The notes beneath the pieces are model-generated. The model worked only from the letters and a program-made list of their open reading frames with translations. It did not search any database and had not been told where the DNA came from. A stretch of 64,000 bases of DNA from Myxocyprinus asiaticus (lineage: Eukaryota > Chordata > Actinopteri > Cypriniformes > Catostomidae), in contig NC_059365.1 of NCBI RefSeq assembly GCF_019703515.2, positions 34,615,501 through 34,679,500 of the forward strand, read 5' to 3'. How positions within the stretch are numbered: position 1 is the stretch's first letter; the number at the start of each line of letters is the position of its first letter. Below are positions 34,255-44,057 of the stretch, in pieces. Both the position numbers and the translations under genes were made by a program.

Positions 34255-34708
34255 TGGCTGTCAGAGGTGGAGAGATGGAAAGTCATCTTTAAAAAGACGC
34301 TCTCCATCAGTGCGCACTCTTTTAGAAGGAAATATACTCTTTTCTGCAAGAATATAAACTCTTTCAGCTGTCAATGCGCCCAGGGGCGTACTCTGCATCA
34401 ATCGCGCAGAGGGTGAGAAAACCGCTGAAATGCGCCATATATCCAACTGCATACACTTCTCGATGTGAGGTGAATGGAACAGCAGTGGAACTCGCTGCTC
34501 AACACCACTCGGCTCCAAAGAAAAAATCTGAATGAGTGGTAGCGAGCCAGCTCCTTTTATACCCACATGTCTGGGGGAGTGGCATGCAAATTCCACTTGC
34601 CAATTCCCATTGGCCTTTTATCAAAGATCAGAGGTGTTTGGGGCTCCCAAGAGCGACCCCTAGTGTCACTACATTGAAACAACGTCGAGTGAGTGACAGA
34701 CAGGGAAC

Positions 34709-35160
34709 AATAAATTTGCAATTACATGGTATTTTCAATTAGTACATAGATATGTTAATGTATTTGTAGTTTACTTATCATGAAATAAATGCATTTTAAA
34801 TACAATTTGTTATATTACTTTTTCACTAGAGAATATCTATTATATCCTAAATGTATTTAAATTTCTGTTGAAAGCACCCTTGTGCTCACACACATAGAGA
34901 CTCAAGCCGCGACCAATAAACAGAGCCTTGATATCTATGCACCCCCATGACATGATCAATACAACAGTTTCTATATTATCCGAAATATCTTTTTATATCC
35001 GTGCACCCTTGCACTCCCCCTCTCTTTTGCTCTCACACACGGACACACACATACTTGCAAGCAACAAAAAGAGCCTTTATGTCACCCAATTGTTTAGCAG
35101 TGGAAAAGCTATATACAAGTATGGTGAAACTACCACGCTGCTGCTGAGAAGTATACTTAA
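34709..35160. other. No gene seen; diverged tandem duplication
   Basis: Two diverged units share GCACCCTTGTGCTCACACAC / GCACCCTTGCACTC, a GACTCAAGC / ACTTGCAAGC block and AGAGCCTTGATATCT / AGAGCCTTTATGTCA (about 34875-34942 and 35003-35082). Confidence 0.4.
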
Positions 35161-36512
35161 TAGTGTTGGCTTCGAGTCCACCTTATTCAAGTCTGAGTCA
35201 AGTCCGAGTCTTTAAACAATTGAGTCTGAGTCGAGTCCGAGTCAAAAAGGGGCATAGTCGGACTCATGACCGAGTCTATAACAGGCCGAGTACGAGGCGA
35301 GTCCGAGTCCGAATGAATCTGTTCATGAATCTGAATTCAAATTGTAACTGTAAACTCAACATCAATATTTTAAGCTTATTTAATGTAACAAAAACACCTT
35401 TATATTTTATTATTAGTTTCCTGTTGAACAAACTTCAAAGTGTATTCAGAATGAAAGCATATGCTTTAGATGTATGAAGATAAAACTGTTCTTCAACACA
35501 CTTCTTATTGCGTTCTTTTGACATTTCAGCTATTTGTTGCTTTTTCCCCTCCACTCAAACATAGACTGTGTTAGTCATTAAAACCAGAGTTATTTTTGTT
35601 TAAAATTTTAATTTTGTTTTTTATTTCTACTTTTTCAATTTGTCCTTTCAATTTAGTTTAGTTTTATCTAAAATTATCCCTATCTAAAGAAATTATTTAC
35701 ACTGAGATTTATTTTTTGTCTCTATCTGCCAACTGGTTTGGGAAAATAATGACTCAACACAGTAGTAATTAGCACTTGCTGAGAAGTTACACGACTGACA
35801 GGACGACATAGAGCAAAATCGCTAAGCTCATGACGTCATTGCCATGGTAAATAGATACAGTTCAGCTGATTTGCTGAAGACTAGAATGACTATATCGTCA
35901 AACGTGTGACGCAACAAAATTTATTTTCTTCTCTGCAAATGATACCAGAGACAATAGCGAGAAGGACAATGAGGAGATTTAATTTAAGAAGAAAAAATCT
36001 GTAACCCTACCAAAAACTGGGATTGTCCTGTGTAATAAACCGGGACATCTGGTCACTCAATCTATAATTAAATTATAAACAAAACATTTCACTACCCAAA
36101 ATAACTTCATATTTCATTGTGCATTTTATTGTGGAAAAACTGTAGAAGAACATATTTTAAGCAGCTCATCAATGCTTTTAAAATAGTAAAACAATAAACA
36201 GGTCCTATTTATCTATTTTTCAGAGTTGCAATCTGCTTTAGCAATAACCATTTTTTCCATCGACTATTTAAAAAGTTACAGTTAATTCATCAAGGACCAG
36301 TTTAAGTTGACAGCACTGCGTGAACCACAAGAGATTACAGATGCCTACATATGTGGATACATTACACCTAAAAAGACTTAATAGCCCAATATTAATAATA
36401 TTTTTCTGAATTTTTATTTTGATATGTTATTTTAGTAAACTGTGAGAGACATGATGTGGGTGACTTGACTCAACTGTCTCAAACTCAAAGTTCTTAACCA
36501 CGGCGAAACCGC

Positions 36513-36628
36513 GTTAATTAACGGAGGTTCGGAAGGAGCATGTTAATTTTAATCTGACAAATCACAGCCCATGAGCAGGAGTATATAAGCCGCTGCTAAC
36601 CTGCTTCCTGTGACAACTCTCCTGACAT
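36513..36628 (+). repeat. Direct repeat A1 of the recombinase element
   Basis: 116 bp running from GTTAATTAACGGAGGTTC to GACAACTCTCCTGACAT. Matches A2 (40483-40598) with very few differences. It contains the promoter-like TATATAA and ends just upstream of the ORF. Confidence 0.85.
36582..36588 (+). promoter_or_regulatory. TATA box in repeat A1
   Basis: TATATAA in the context GGAGTATATAAGCCGCTG, 67 bp upstream of the ATG at 36655. A start site would fall near 36610-36620. The identical box is present in A2. Likely the RNA polymerase II promoter of the element. Confidence 0.6.
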
Positions 36629-36654
36629 GTGGGTCCCACCCTCAAGCTAGCAAG

Positions 36655-38723
36655 ATGTCCGAACTGGATCTCTTTCCCTTCGACGAGGAACTTTTCAACT
36701 CTCCCACCATTGCTTCATCACAGCCATCCGATTCCGGCAAAGACACTTCACCGTCCAACACCGTCATCGATCCGGCTGCTCCAAGCCGAGGACGCAGGGC
36801 TTCTTGCTCAGCAACCCGCACTCCAAGACGGAGGAATCAGACCTCTCCTCCGCCATACAGATCACTCAGATCTTCAACCTCTGCCAACCACCCAACTATA
36901 CCTGTCATTTAAAAATGGACAGTTAATAAACTTTGCCAAGCTCTAGCCGCTTCTAACATCCACTTCTCTCACAGGCTAAGCAAAATCCACTTATATAATT
37001 TATAGGTCTCTTCCCAACATGACATTCCTTCTACCTCTGAAACCCCTGAAAATGTGATAGCCGAATCCTTACCTTCTACCAGTTTCTCCAGACGCGAAGT
37101 TACAGCCCGCAAACACCCCGACCGCTCACAACCCTCCGGGGTTTCAGGTACAGGCCATTTCTCCCTCACCAAACTTCCATCCCGTAAAAGGCCTTCAGCT
37201 AGCGCGACGTCAGCGTCAGGCCAAGCGCCTAGCATGCCACCACCTCTCCTTTCTCTCTCTTGCCAACCTCCGCTCACTTTGCTCCCAACCACCGGGCACC
37301 CGGATGCAGGAGTCTGCCCGCCGCCACCGCTCGGAGTTTCAACAACCTCAGAGGCTCTAAATCTTTCTCCTCAACCAGACTTCCCCAGCTCTTTCCCCCT
37401 GCCCTACCCTTGGGCTTTTGGAGCAGAATCGAGCGTGAGGCTGCCTCTGCTAACGATCAATGTTCCAGCCCAATATTTACCTTTTACAGCTCCTGCCCCC
37501 TCACTCTATCCTGCCTTTGGAGCAGCCCCAGGCATAAGGATGCCTCCACCTTCAGAACCAGCTCCGCCCCCACTCCTTCTCGGTGGGCCTCAACCAGCCC
37601 GCCCCTCTACTTTCACCCTCCATACAGCTACGCCTCTAGCTATTCCCCCAAATGCCACAGCCATGGAACCTCCACAAGTGTCCAATAATCCCCGGACCCA
37701 GATTTTGTCAGAAATTCAGAGTATTAGCTCCTTAGGCAGACTCGACTCTGATCCCGGTACCTCCCTGTTCGGAGCTGAGATTCCTATAGACCATCCCCTC
37801 AAATAATTTTTCACTACATCACTCGACTCACCGAGAACTCTCCAAACCTACTGGACAACCTGGAAAAGCTTCAAACAATTTCACCAAACCTATAAGCTGC
37901 AGTTCCCAAATTTTTCCCTACTAGCCATTTCATCTTTTATTTCTTTCCGCAATCAATTCAAAGGCATTCAACCAGGTACCATCAAAGGCTATCTGAGCGG
38001 TGTACATTTCTTCCACAAATTAATATTCGGAAAGTTAGCCCCAGCAATCAATAACCCCCAAATTTCTCTGCTAATTAAAGGAATTAAAAAAATTACAACC
38101 TGCATGCCCAGACACCAGAATGCCTCTAACCATCGACATTTTAACAAAATGCCTAACAACCCTCCGCCTTGATTACCATTCATTAAACACAGCCCACACG
38201 CTTGACGATATGTTCATTCGGCTTTCTGCGCTGCTCAGAAATCACTGTCAACACTCAATTCTATCCCAAAATCCATCCCACCATCTCAGACCTGAAAATT
38301 ATAGATATTGAAACAATCAGACTCTTCATTAAACAAAGCAAAACAGATCAATTTAAAAAGGGGTATTTGATTTACATTTTCAATTTGCCCTCCCCATCCA
38401 ACATTACCAAATCTCTCGCTTCATTTCTCACTTACAGACATTCCCACAACAAGTCCCCTCTGGATCCGCTATTTACCGATGATAATAACCACGCAGTTTC
38501 ACGATTCTGGTTTCAAAAGCACCTTAAATCAGTCCTCCCCCATTCCGGCCTCCCGGCAAAAAGTCATTCATTCCGTATCGGCGCAGCAACCACCGCTGCC
38601 CAAAAAGGTTTATCGGAACAACAAATTCAATCTCTCGGACATTGGTCTTCAGATGCATATCACACCTACATCAGATCCAATCGTTTCCACATCAGGAAAG
38701 CTCATCAATCACTAATCAGCTAA
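36655..38723 (+). pseudogene. SAP-like / proline-rich / tyrosine recombinase protein, with stops and shifts
   Basis: The ATG at 36655 (MSELDLFPFDEELF) opens a frame that can be followed in one register to about 38095, with stops at 36910, 37003 and 37804. About residues 88-116 form a SAP-like helix-extended-helix motif (WTVNKLCQALAASNIHFSHR). Residues 120-380 are a Pro/Ser-rich linker. From 37828 a core-binding domain begins (LQTYWTTWKSFKQFHQTY, GTIKGYLSGVHFFHKL). After shifts near 38095 and 38205 the catalytic domain follows: Arg in FLRCSEIT (38229), His and Arg in HSFRIGAATTAA (38565, 38574), His in LGHWSS (38640), and Tyr in AYHTYIRS (38667 most likely). The whole catalytic set is retained. 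It would cut and join DNA during integration. Total about 690 residues. This copy is inactive. Confidence 0.75.
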
Positions 38724-38794
38724 ATTCCTTATCAGTACCACCTGTCACCATCACGCACATCACCACCCGCCGCCGTGTCGATACATTCTACATA

Positions 38795-38965
38795 CACACG
38801 CGCATACGTGCACACGTACGTATAGGTGCAGATGTGTGTGCGTGTGCACATGTATGTGCGTGTGTATGTATGTGTGCATGTGTATTTTATACATATGTGT
38901 GTATATGTGTTTATGTGGGTATATGTATATGTGTGTACACATGTATGTATATGTATATATATTTA
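38795..38965. repeat. GT-rich tract
   Basis: Imperfect (GT)/(GTAT) repeats, for example GTGTGTGCGTGTGCACATGT, between the recombinase stop codon and the tandem array. Long Cys/Val/Tyr open frames here are artefacts. Confidence 0.8.
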
Positions 38966-38969
38966 AATT

Positions 38970-40160
38970 AGAAGTCCTCCCATTTGAATCACAGCATAAT
39001 CCTCTCCATCAAATGCTGTGCAAACTCATCCACATCCTTGTATCACGAGCTCTCCCCTCTAAGACTACTGATCGGCTTTTTGTTTCAGATAAAGAGTGGC
39101 ACCCATTCGATTGCTTGCTGGGCTTACCCGTTCGAATGCAGTGAGCGCTCTCTCCCAATAGAGCAGTCTCCCGTTCTAATCGCAGTGTGAGCCCTCACTT
39201 TCGAACACAGCGCGAGCCAACTCTCCATTCGACTGCTTGCTGTGCTTACCCGTTCAAATGCAGTGAGCGCTCTCTTTCTATAGAGCAGTCTCCCATTCAA
39301 ATCGCAGTGTGAGCCCTCCCTTTTGAACACAGCGCCAGCCAACTCTCCGTTCAACTGCTTGCTGGGCTTACCCGTTCGAATGCAGTGAGCGCTCTCTCTT
39401 TATAGAGTAGTCTCCCATTCGAATCGCAGTATGAACCCTCCCTTTCGACCACAGCGCCAGCCAACTCTCCGTTCGAATGCAGTGAACGCTCTCTCTCTCT
39501 ATAAAGCAGTCTCCTGTTCGAATCGCAGTGTGAGCCCTCCCATTCGAACACAGTGCGAGCCAACTCTCCGTTCGACTGCTTGCTGGGCTTACCCATTCGA
39601 ATGCAGTGAGCGCTCTCTCTCTATAGAGCAGTCTCCCGTTCGAATCGCAGTGTGAGCCCTCCCTTTCGAACACAGCGCAAACCAACTCTCCGATCGACTG
39701 CTTGCTGGGCTTACCCATTCAAATGCAGTGAGCGCTCTCTCTCTATAGAGCAGTCTCCCGTTCGAATTGCAGTGTGAGCCCTCCCTTTCGAACACAGCGC
39801 GAACCAACTCTCGTTCTCATTCTCCCCGTTCGACTGCTTGCTGGGCTTGCCCGTTCGAATACGGAGAGTGCTCTCTCTCTCTATAGAGTGGTCTCCTGTT
39901 TGAATCATAGTGGGAGCCCTCCCTTTTGAACACAGTGTGAACCAACTCATTCTCACCTTCCCCTTTCTAATGCATGCTGGGCTTACCTGTTCAAACGCCG
40001 TGAGCAAAACCTCTCTCTCTTAGAACAGTCTCCTGTTTGAACTGCAGTGTAAGCCCTCCCTTTCAAACGCAGCACGAGCCAACTCTCATTTTCACCTTCC
40101 CTGTTTGCATACCATGAACCCACCCACTTCTACAATGAGTGGTGGTCTCTCGTTCGAATC
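38970..40160. repeat. Tandem array, about nine units of roughly 122 bp
   Basis: Clear units start TGCTTGCTGGGCTTACCC at about 39113, 39236, 39357, 39580, 39702 and 39834. A variant start lies near 39969, one unit is shortened at about 39472, and degenerate ends are on both sides. Each unit holds three related sub-blocks of about 40 bp built on TTCGAA: CCGTTCGAATGCAGTGAGCG, CCGTTCGAATCGCAGTGTGA and TTTCGAACACAGCGCGAGCC. Variants are progressively more diverged toward the right. The minus-strand peptides rich in ALTAFE and SNGRLLYRE are translations of the repeat, not genes. The array lies between the recombinase ORF and repeat B1, so it is internal to the element. Confidence 0.9.
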
Positions 40161-40361
40161 ACAGCGTAGACCTCTCGACCAGCCATCGTACATGAACACA
40201 CCTTCAAACAAATGCTTAAAGCACTCCCTCTGTACAGATTTTGGGAGGAAGAACAATTTAGAAGCATCCGCCAAGCCAATTTACCAAATATAATTTTTGC
40301 TGGCTTGTTGTCCTAAATACTTCCTGCCATAGTCATGGTATTTCATCTTAACTCCTTTTTT

Positions 40362-40474
40362 GGGGGTAATCAGGACTCGAGTTGTGTCTCGAGCTCCGAG
40401 CCCTCCAGTATACGGACAGCAAGCCAAATACGTTTACTGTTCCAACACCAGATTACATTAACATACGAACTACT
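40362..40474 (+). repeat. Direct repeat B1 of the recombinase element
   Basis: About 113 bp from GGGGTAATCAGGACTCGAGT to CATACGAACTACTG. Matches B2 (40661-40773) with a few substitutions (GTTGTGTCTCGAG versus TCAAGTATCGAG). A diverged relative lies at 47472. Confidence 0.85.
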
Positions 40475-40482
40475 GAAATGGA

Positions 40483-40598
40483 GTTAATTAACAGAGGTTC
40501 AGGAGCAGCATGTTAATTTTAATCTGACAAATCACAGCCCACGAGCAGGAGTATATAAGCCGCTGCTTACCTGCTTCCTGTGACAACTCTCCTGACAT
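40483..40598 (+). repeat. Direct repeat A2 of the recombinase element
   Basis: Second copy of A1, placed between B1 and B2, including the TATATAA box (40552-40558). After the shared CCTGACAT it departs from A1. Confidence 0.85.
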
Positions 40599-40660
40599 CC
40601 CACCTCCACCCCATCTTCACCTATTCTCTAGATTTATTATCTAAATAAGTAAAGTCAGGT

Positions 40661-40773
40661 GGGGTAATCAGGACTCGAGTCAAGTATCGAGCTCCAAGCC
40701 CTCCAGTATACGGACAGCAAGCCAAATACGTTTACTGTTCCAACACAAGATTACATTAACATACGAACTACTG
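40661..40773 (+). repeat. Direct repeat B2, right end of the recombinase element
   Basis: Second copy of B1. It follows A2 after a unique linker of about 62 bp that contains a polyadenylation-like ATTATCTAAATAAGTAAAG. Confidence 0.85.
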
Positions 40774-41207
40774 TATCAGTTGTCTGGTCCCGTGCCATGC
40801 GAAACTGCTTTGTAGTTGCTAGTACATTGGTTACATACCTGTCTTTATGTGTTTGTCATGCCAGCCACCTCAGTAATCGATGTTATACAGCAATCTCCAT
40901 AGTAACATTCAAGCATATTGGCTGACTGAGTGTGCCACTCTGCAGGTGTGTTTTCTCAACATGGTGAAACAAACTCTGGCTATACGACATCAGGGGGTGC
41001 TACAGCTGCATGCAGACAGAGTGTCCATTTATTTCTGTTTCATTATTTTTATTTATTTATTTTGTTCATTGCATCACAAATCAAATGCCATGGACTCAGC
41101 TGGACTCAAGTCAAGTCCGAGTAAAAATGCATCCGAGTCCGTGACAAGTCCAAGTCCATTAAAATTGGACTTGTGACCCGAGTACGAACTTGAGTACCCC
41201 AACTCTA

Positions 41208-41338
41208 ATACTTAGCCGCAGCAAACATAGGTACATGCAATCTCTCTCAGTTTCTCTCTCCCTCTGTCTCAGACAGACACACACACACACACAATACCTT
41301 GTTGCTCCAGTAAGTGCTTCAAAGCAGCGCAAGCCTAC
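41208..41338. other. Short CT/CA-rich spacer
   Basis: TCTCTCTCAGTTTCTCTCTC and a (CA)n tract of about eight units lie between the hAT-like element and the next LTR. Confidence 0.6.
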
Positions 41339-41660
41339 TGTGACAAGGTTCTTTAACACTCTGAAGGAGGAAGCGGGAGCCGGGTGAACAATCCAAAGGT
41401 GAGTCTTTTATTACAACACTCTTTCAGTGCAACACACAAACAAAAGGCTTTTCAGCCCAAACAGATTCACACACTGTCAGCATCGTGCATCTCTCTCTCC
41501 CCCACTGGCAGTCTGGACACCCTTTTTATCTCCCTACAGCTCTCAATGAAACACAAAACAGCTGTTAGGGATAATTTCCCACAGGTGTCAATGCTTACCG
41601 TTCTTCCTCTCCCAGCCTCACTCTTCATAGACATCGCTCGGCCACGCCCAAATTACAACA
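41339..41660. mobile_element. Solo LTR with 5-bp target duplication
   Basis: A 322-bp block starting TGTGACAAGG and ending AATTACAACA (TG...CA) is flanked by CCTAC on both sides (41334-41338 and 41661-41665). This is the signature of an LTR retrotransposon reduced to one LTR by homologous recombination. The plus strand contains GAGTCTTTTATTACAACACT, so the original transcription direction may be minus. Family not assigned. Confidence 0.7.
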
Positions 41661-41665
41661 CCTAC

Positions 41666-42204
41666 ATTACTAGTTCTAAAGTGATATTTTCTAACTAGCA
41701 ACAAAGGCTCTGGCTATATCAAAGCAAGATGCTGAATTCATGGTGAAAAAGTAGTTCCGCTTGCAAGAGCATTTTAGGTATGAAAACGAGAAAATTTCTT
41801 GTTTTACAGTAAAAAAAAAACAAAAGAAAAAACATGAAGCTATGTATTTTCCTTTAAGATTTAACAAAGTATTTTTAAATTGTTACATGTATTATTTCTA
41901 ATTTTAGATGTATACACTTTTTTATTTTTATTTGGTGGGCTTTTTAACACTGTTTTTGACATACACAAACCCATGGGAGATAAAGAGGGGAATGTGTTCT
42001 GGGCCACCCAGATCACACCACTACTCAATCTGCTATCAAACTCACATGGAGCACAAGGCCACTGCTATTACTACAACCACAGTATACACCATTTTAATAT
42101 AGATTTATGCATCTCCAACTCTAATGCATAACCAACATTTTCCTGAAATGCAGGATGTGAATGGGTAAGGGGTTGAGAGTAATCTGAGTCTGCACACCGC
42201 AATT
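41666..42204. other. No gene seen
   Basis: AT-rich DNA. A plus-strand open frame (41880-42131) has no recognised similarity. Confidence 0.5.
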
Positions 42205-42480
42205 TTATTGCATGCAACATGATCATGCGGTAAATCATATGAACATTGCTTCCAATTGTTAATTTACTGTGAAATCAACCACATTCTGCTAAGTTACTTC
42301 AGATATTTTTGCATCAATTTGAACATGTTTATCTTTCCCTGTAGAGCTACTCATAGCACTCAGAGATGTGGATTCTGGTCCCGTGGAAACCAGGAATTAA
42401 TCATGTTCACATAAACATGATTGTGATAAGAACAATTCAGAGGTTGCATTTTTTGATCTAAGATTACTTTTTTATACCAC
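42205..42480. repeat. Copy of the 9.05-9.26 kb dispersed repeat
   Basis: Collinear with 9060-9260, same orientation: AGTTACTTCAGATATTTTTG, CATTTGAACATGTTT-like, CACTCAGAGATGTGGATTCT, TGGAAACCAGGAATTAATCA and GGTTGCATTTTTTGATCTAA. Confidence 0.65.
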
Positions 42481-42632
42481 TAGACAGAGAGGAGGAATTT
42501 TAAGATAAAATTCCAATATATATTTAGAATTTAGAATAAAGTGTTTTAATTGGACTGCAATTTGCATATTAACATTGCATATCCCAAAATTAAAGGCGTA
42601 TAACTCAAAAAGAGGGTCAATTGTTTGATATC

Positions 42633-42636
<4 letters not shown>

Positions 42637-42702
<66 letters not shown>
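42637..42702. repeat. (TA)n microsatellite
   Basis: More than 30 TA units, then TACAGTATATATATA. Confidence 0.95.
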
Positions 42703-42705
<3 letters not shown>

Positions 42706-42715
42706 TATATATATA

Positions 42716-43185
42716 ATCCTAGTGTCCAAAAACATCTTCAAGTGTCCAAAAAGCCTCTCCAAACAATACAGAATAATAAGTGTAGAACTAATTACACATG
42801 CAAATACAACGCCTATTTACAGTGACTTCCACCTCTGCTGGCAGCGATCTAAATCCTAATTTGATTCCGGCAGGCCAATCCGAGCTTAAAGGTTTAAATT
42901 GCTGCTCTTGGTCTTTCCACTAATCTGCAAAAAGGCCAGTCAAGGGTCTGGTTATGGTCTTACATATTTGTCTAACTTAAAATAATGGTTGTTTTCAAAC
43001 ACTCCCGTCATCTGCAATAGTCGATGAAACATGCTATTGGTCCAGCAAGTGTTGCTCTGTTGGGCTGGTTGGAATGCTAAAAATATAACTGCGAGCCACT
43101 GTGAGTCACAATTTTTTGGTAGGAAATCAACCTACAAATTGCTTACAGTTGTCTCTGCATATTAAGCAAGGATGTGAGAATATAC

Positions 43186-43186
<1 letters not shown>
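42716..43186. other. No gene seen
   Basis: Contains a short duplicated AAGTGTCCAAAAA word at about 42722-42755. Otherwise unremarkable. Confidence 0.5.
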
Positions 43187-43254
<68 letters not shown>

Positions 43255-43277
43255 AGAGAGAGAGAGAGAGAGAGAGT
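43187..43277. repeat. (AT)n-(GA)n compound microsatellite
   Basis: About 33 AT units followed by about 11 GA units. Confidence 0.95.
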
Positions 43278-43974
43278 ATATACTGTATATAGTATATATT
43301 GTATATAATCAGGCTTCCAACATCTATAAAATGCATTCAAAGAAAAAAAAAAAGCACTCTGCACACAGGTTCATTTCCAATAGTTTGAATCAAGAATATA
43401 CAGTATAGTAATTATCTGTACAGTTAACTTCTTCACCCTGCACCTGTAACATTATCAACACTTTTCCACACAAAATTCACTTCTGCATGAAAGACATGCA
43501 CACTTGTCTTCTAAATGCTAATGAAAAGCATAAAAAGCTGCATGTCTTTGTGTGTGTATATGAATGTGTATGTCCAGTACATGAATGCCTATGTTGTTTC
43601 AGCTCACCCCGGAAGACTCCTCTAAGTCTTAGTAGTTATTATCTGTATATTGTTACTGACACAATATCGTTTCCACACAGGAGGATTGGGTAATGGCTCT
43701 GAAACAGCTGCCACATCTATAATGCATGCAAGGCCACCAACACGGATGTTTAATTAGTTTTTACCAATAATTATGCGATACATCAAACAGTCTTTCAAGG
43801 TTAAAGCAGCATAAATTGGGAGCAACTCTCTTAAGTAGATAAATGCTACAGTGCTTGCAGGGTAATAAGACTCAATTGCAAATGATCTGTACAGAACAAA
43901 TTACAATCTGTTTGGGGTCCTACATTTGACGTAATATGTCTCTAGTTAGTCAAGCTATGTTTTCTTTTAAACAG
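43278..43974. other. No gene seen
   Basis: Unique-looking AT-rich sequence. Confidence 0.5.
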
Positions 43975-44057
43975 AGAGATGCTGTGATACAACATCTGTC
44001 ACAAGAGGTGCGAATGCGTCCTTTGAGGAGGAAATCATTTGATGGATTCATAACAAG
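43975..44057 (+). CDS. Candidate internal host exon, weak
   Basis: A strong-looking acceptor (TTTTCTTTTAAACAG) precedes 83 bp that is open in one frame (RDAVIQHLSQEVRMRPLRRK, then SFDGFITR). It is followed by AACAAG|GTTTCT, a weak donor. The 83 bp length is compatible with a phase-changing internal exon. The peptide is mixed-charge and looks protein-like, but I recognise no family. With no second exon identified, this may be chance. Confidence 0.2.

Larger units (their letters stand above)
32262..34708 (-). mobile_element. DIRS1-like tyrosine-recombinase retrotransposon, 3'-truncated
   Basis: Read on the minus strand, the element starts at about 34708 with GTTCCCTGTCTGTCACTCAC and TCGACGTTG, a terminus typical of fish DIRS1 elements. 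It has a leader of about 450 bp (34708-34255), then a gag-like ORF (34254-32880) and the beginning of the second ORF. It breaks off at about 32270, shortly after the block RTIRIGYAIQFA (minus strand, about 32335-32290), which normally lies at the start of the reverse transcriptase region. RT core, RNase H, recombinase and the right terminus are absent. The break abuts a truncated MITE, so a deletion or rearrangement removed both ends. Confidence 0.75.
36513..40773 (+). mobile_element. Tyrosine-recombinase element with split direct repeats (Ngaro-like, no RT seen)
   Basis: Layout: repeat A1 (36513-36628), one long reading frame (36655-38723), a GT/CA-rich tract, a tandem array (about 38970-40160), repeat B1 (40362-40474), repeat A2 (40483-40598), repeat B2 (40661-40773). 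A1 and A2 are near-identical, as are B1 and B2. The order A1-ORF-B1-A2-B2 is the split-direct-repeat structure known from Ngaro-type retrotransposons, which replicate through a circle and integrate by a tyrosine recombinase. Between A1 and the recombinase there is only about 1.2 kb, all accounted for by the SAP-like and proline-rich parts, so no reverse transcriptase or RNase H fits. It may be an RT-deleted derivative or a Crypton-like DNA element. Confidence 0.7.
35161..41207. mobile_element. hAT-like element with GAGTC-rich ends, hosting a second element
   Basis: The left end TAGTGTTGGCTTCGAGTCCA and the right end, reverse complement TAGAGTTGGGGTACTCAAGT, form short inverted termini. Both subterminal regions (35170-35310, 41095-41200) are full of GAGTC/AAGTCCGAGTC words in inverted orientation. 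The flanking 8-mers are ATACTTAA (35153-35160) and ATACTTAG (41208-41215), one mismatch, as expected for an old hAT-type target duplication. No hAT transposase domain was recognised. Its interior is split by the tyrosine-recombinase element at 36.5-40.8 kb, which must therefore be the later insertion. Confidence 0.65.

Noticed and set aside
39124..40007. Several minus-strand frames of 70-116 codons with repeated ALTAFE and SNGRLLYRE peptides
   Set aside because: All are readings of the 122-bp tandem array, whose length happens to keep frames open; not a repeat protein.
38970..40160. CRISPR-like array
   Set aside because: Units are about 122 bp with sub-repeats and no unique spacers; this is a eukaryotic minisatellite.
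36513..40773. Calling the element a standard LTR retrotransposon on the basis of the direct repeats
   Set aside because: The repeats are arranged A1...B1-A2-B2 rather than as two identical outer LTRs, no TG...CA ends or gag-pol motifs are seen, and the enzyme is a tyrosine recombinase.
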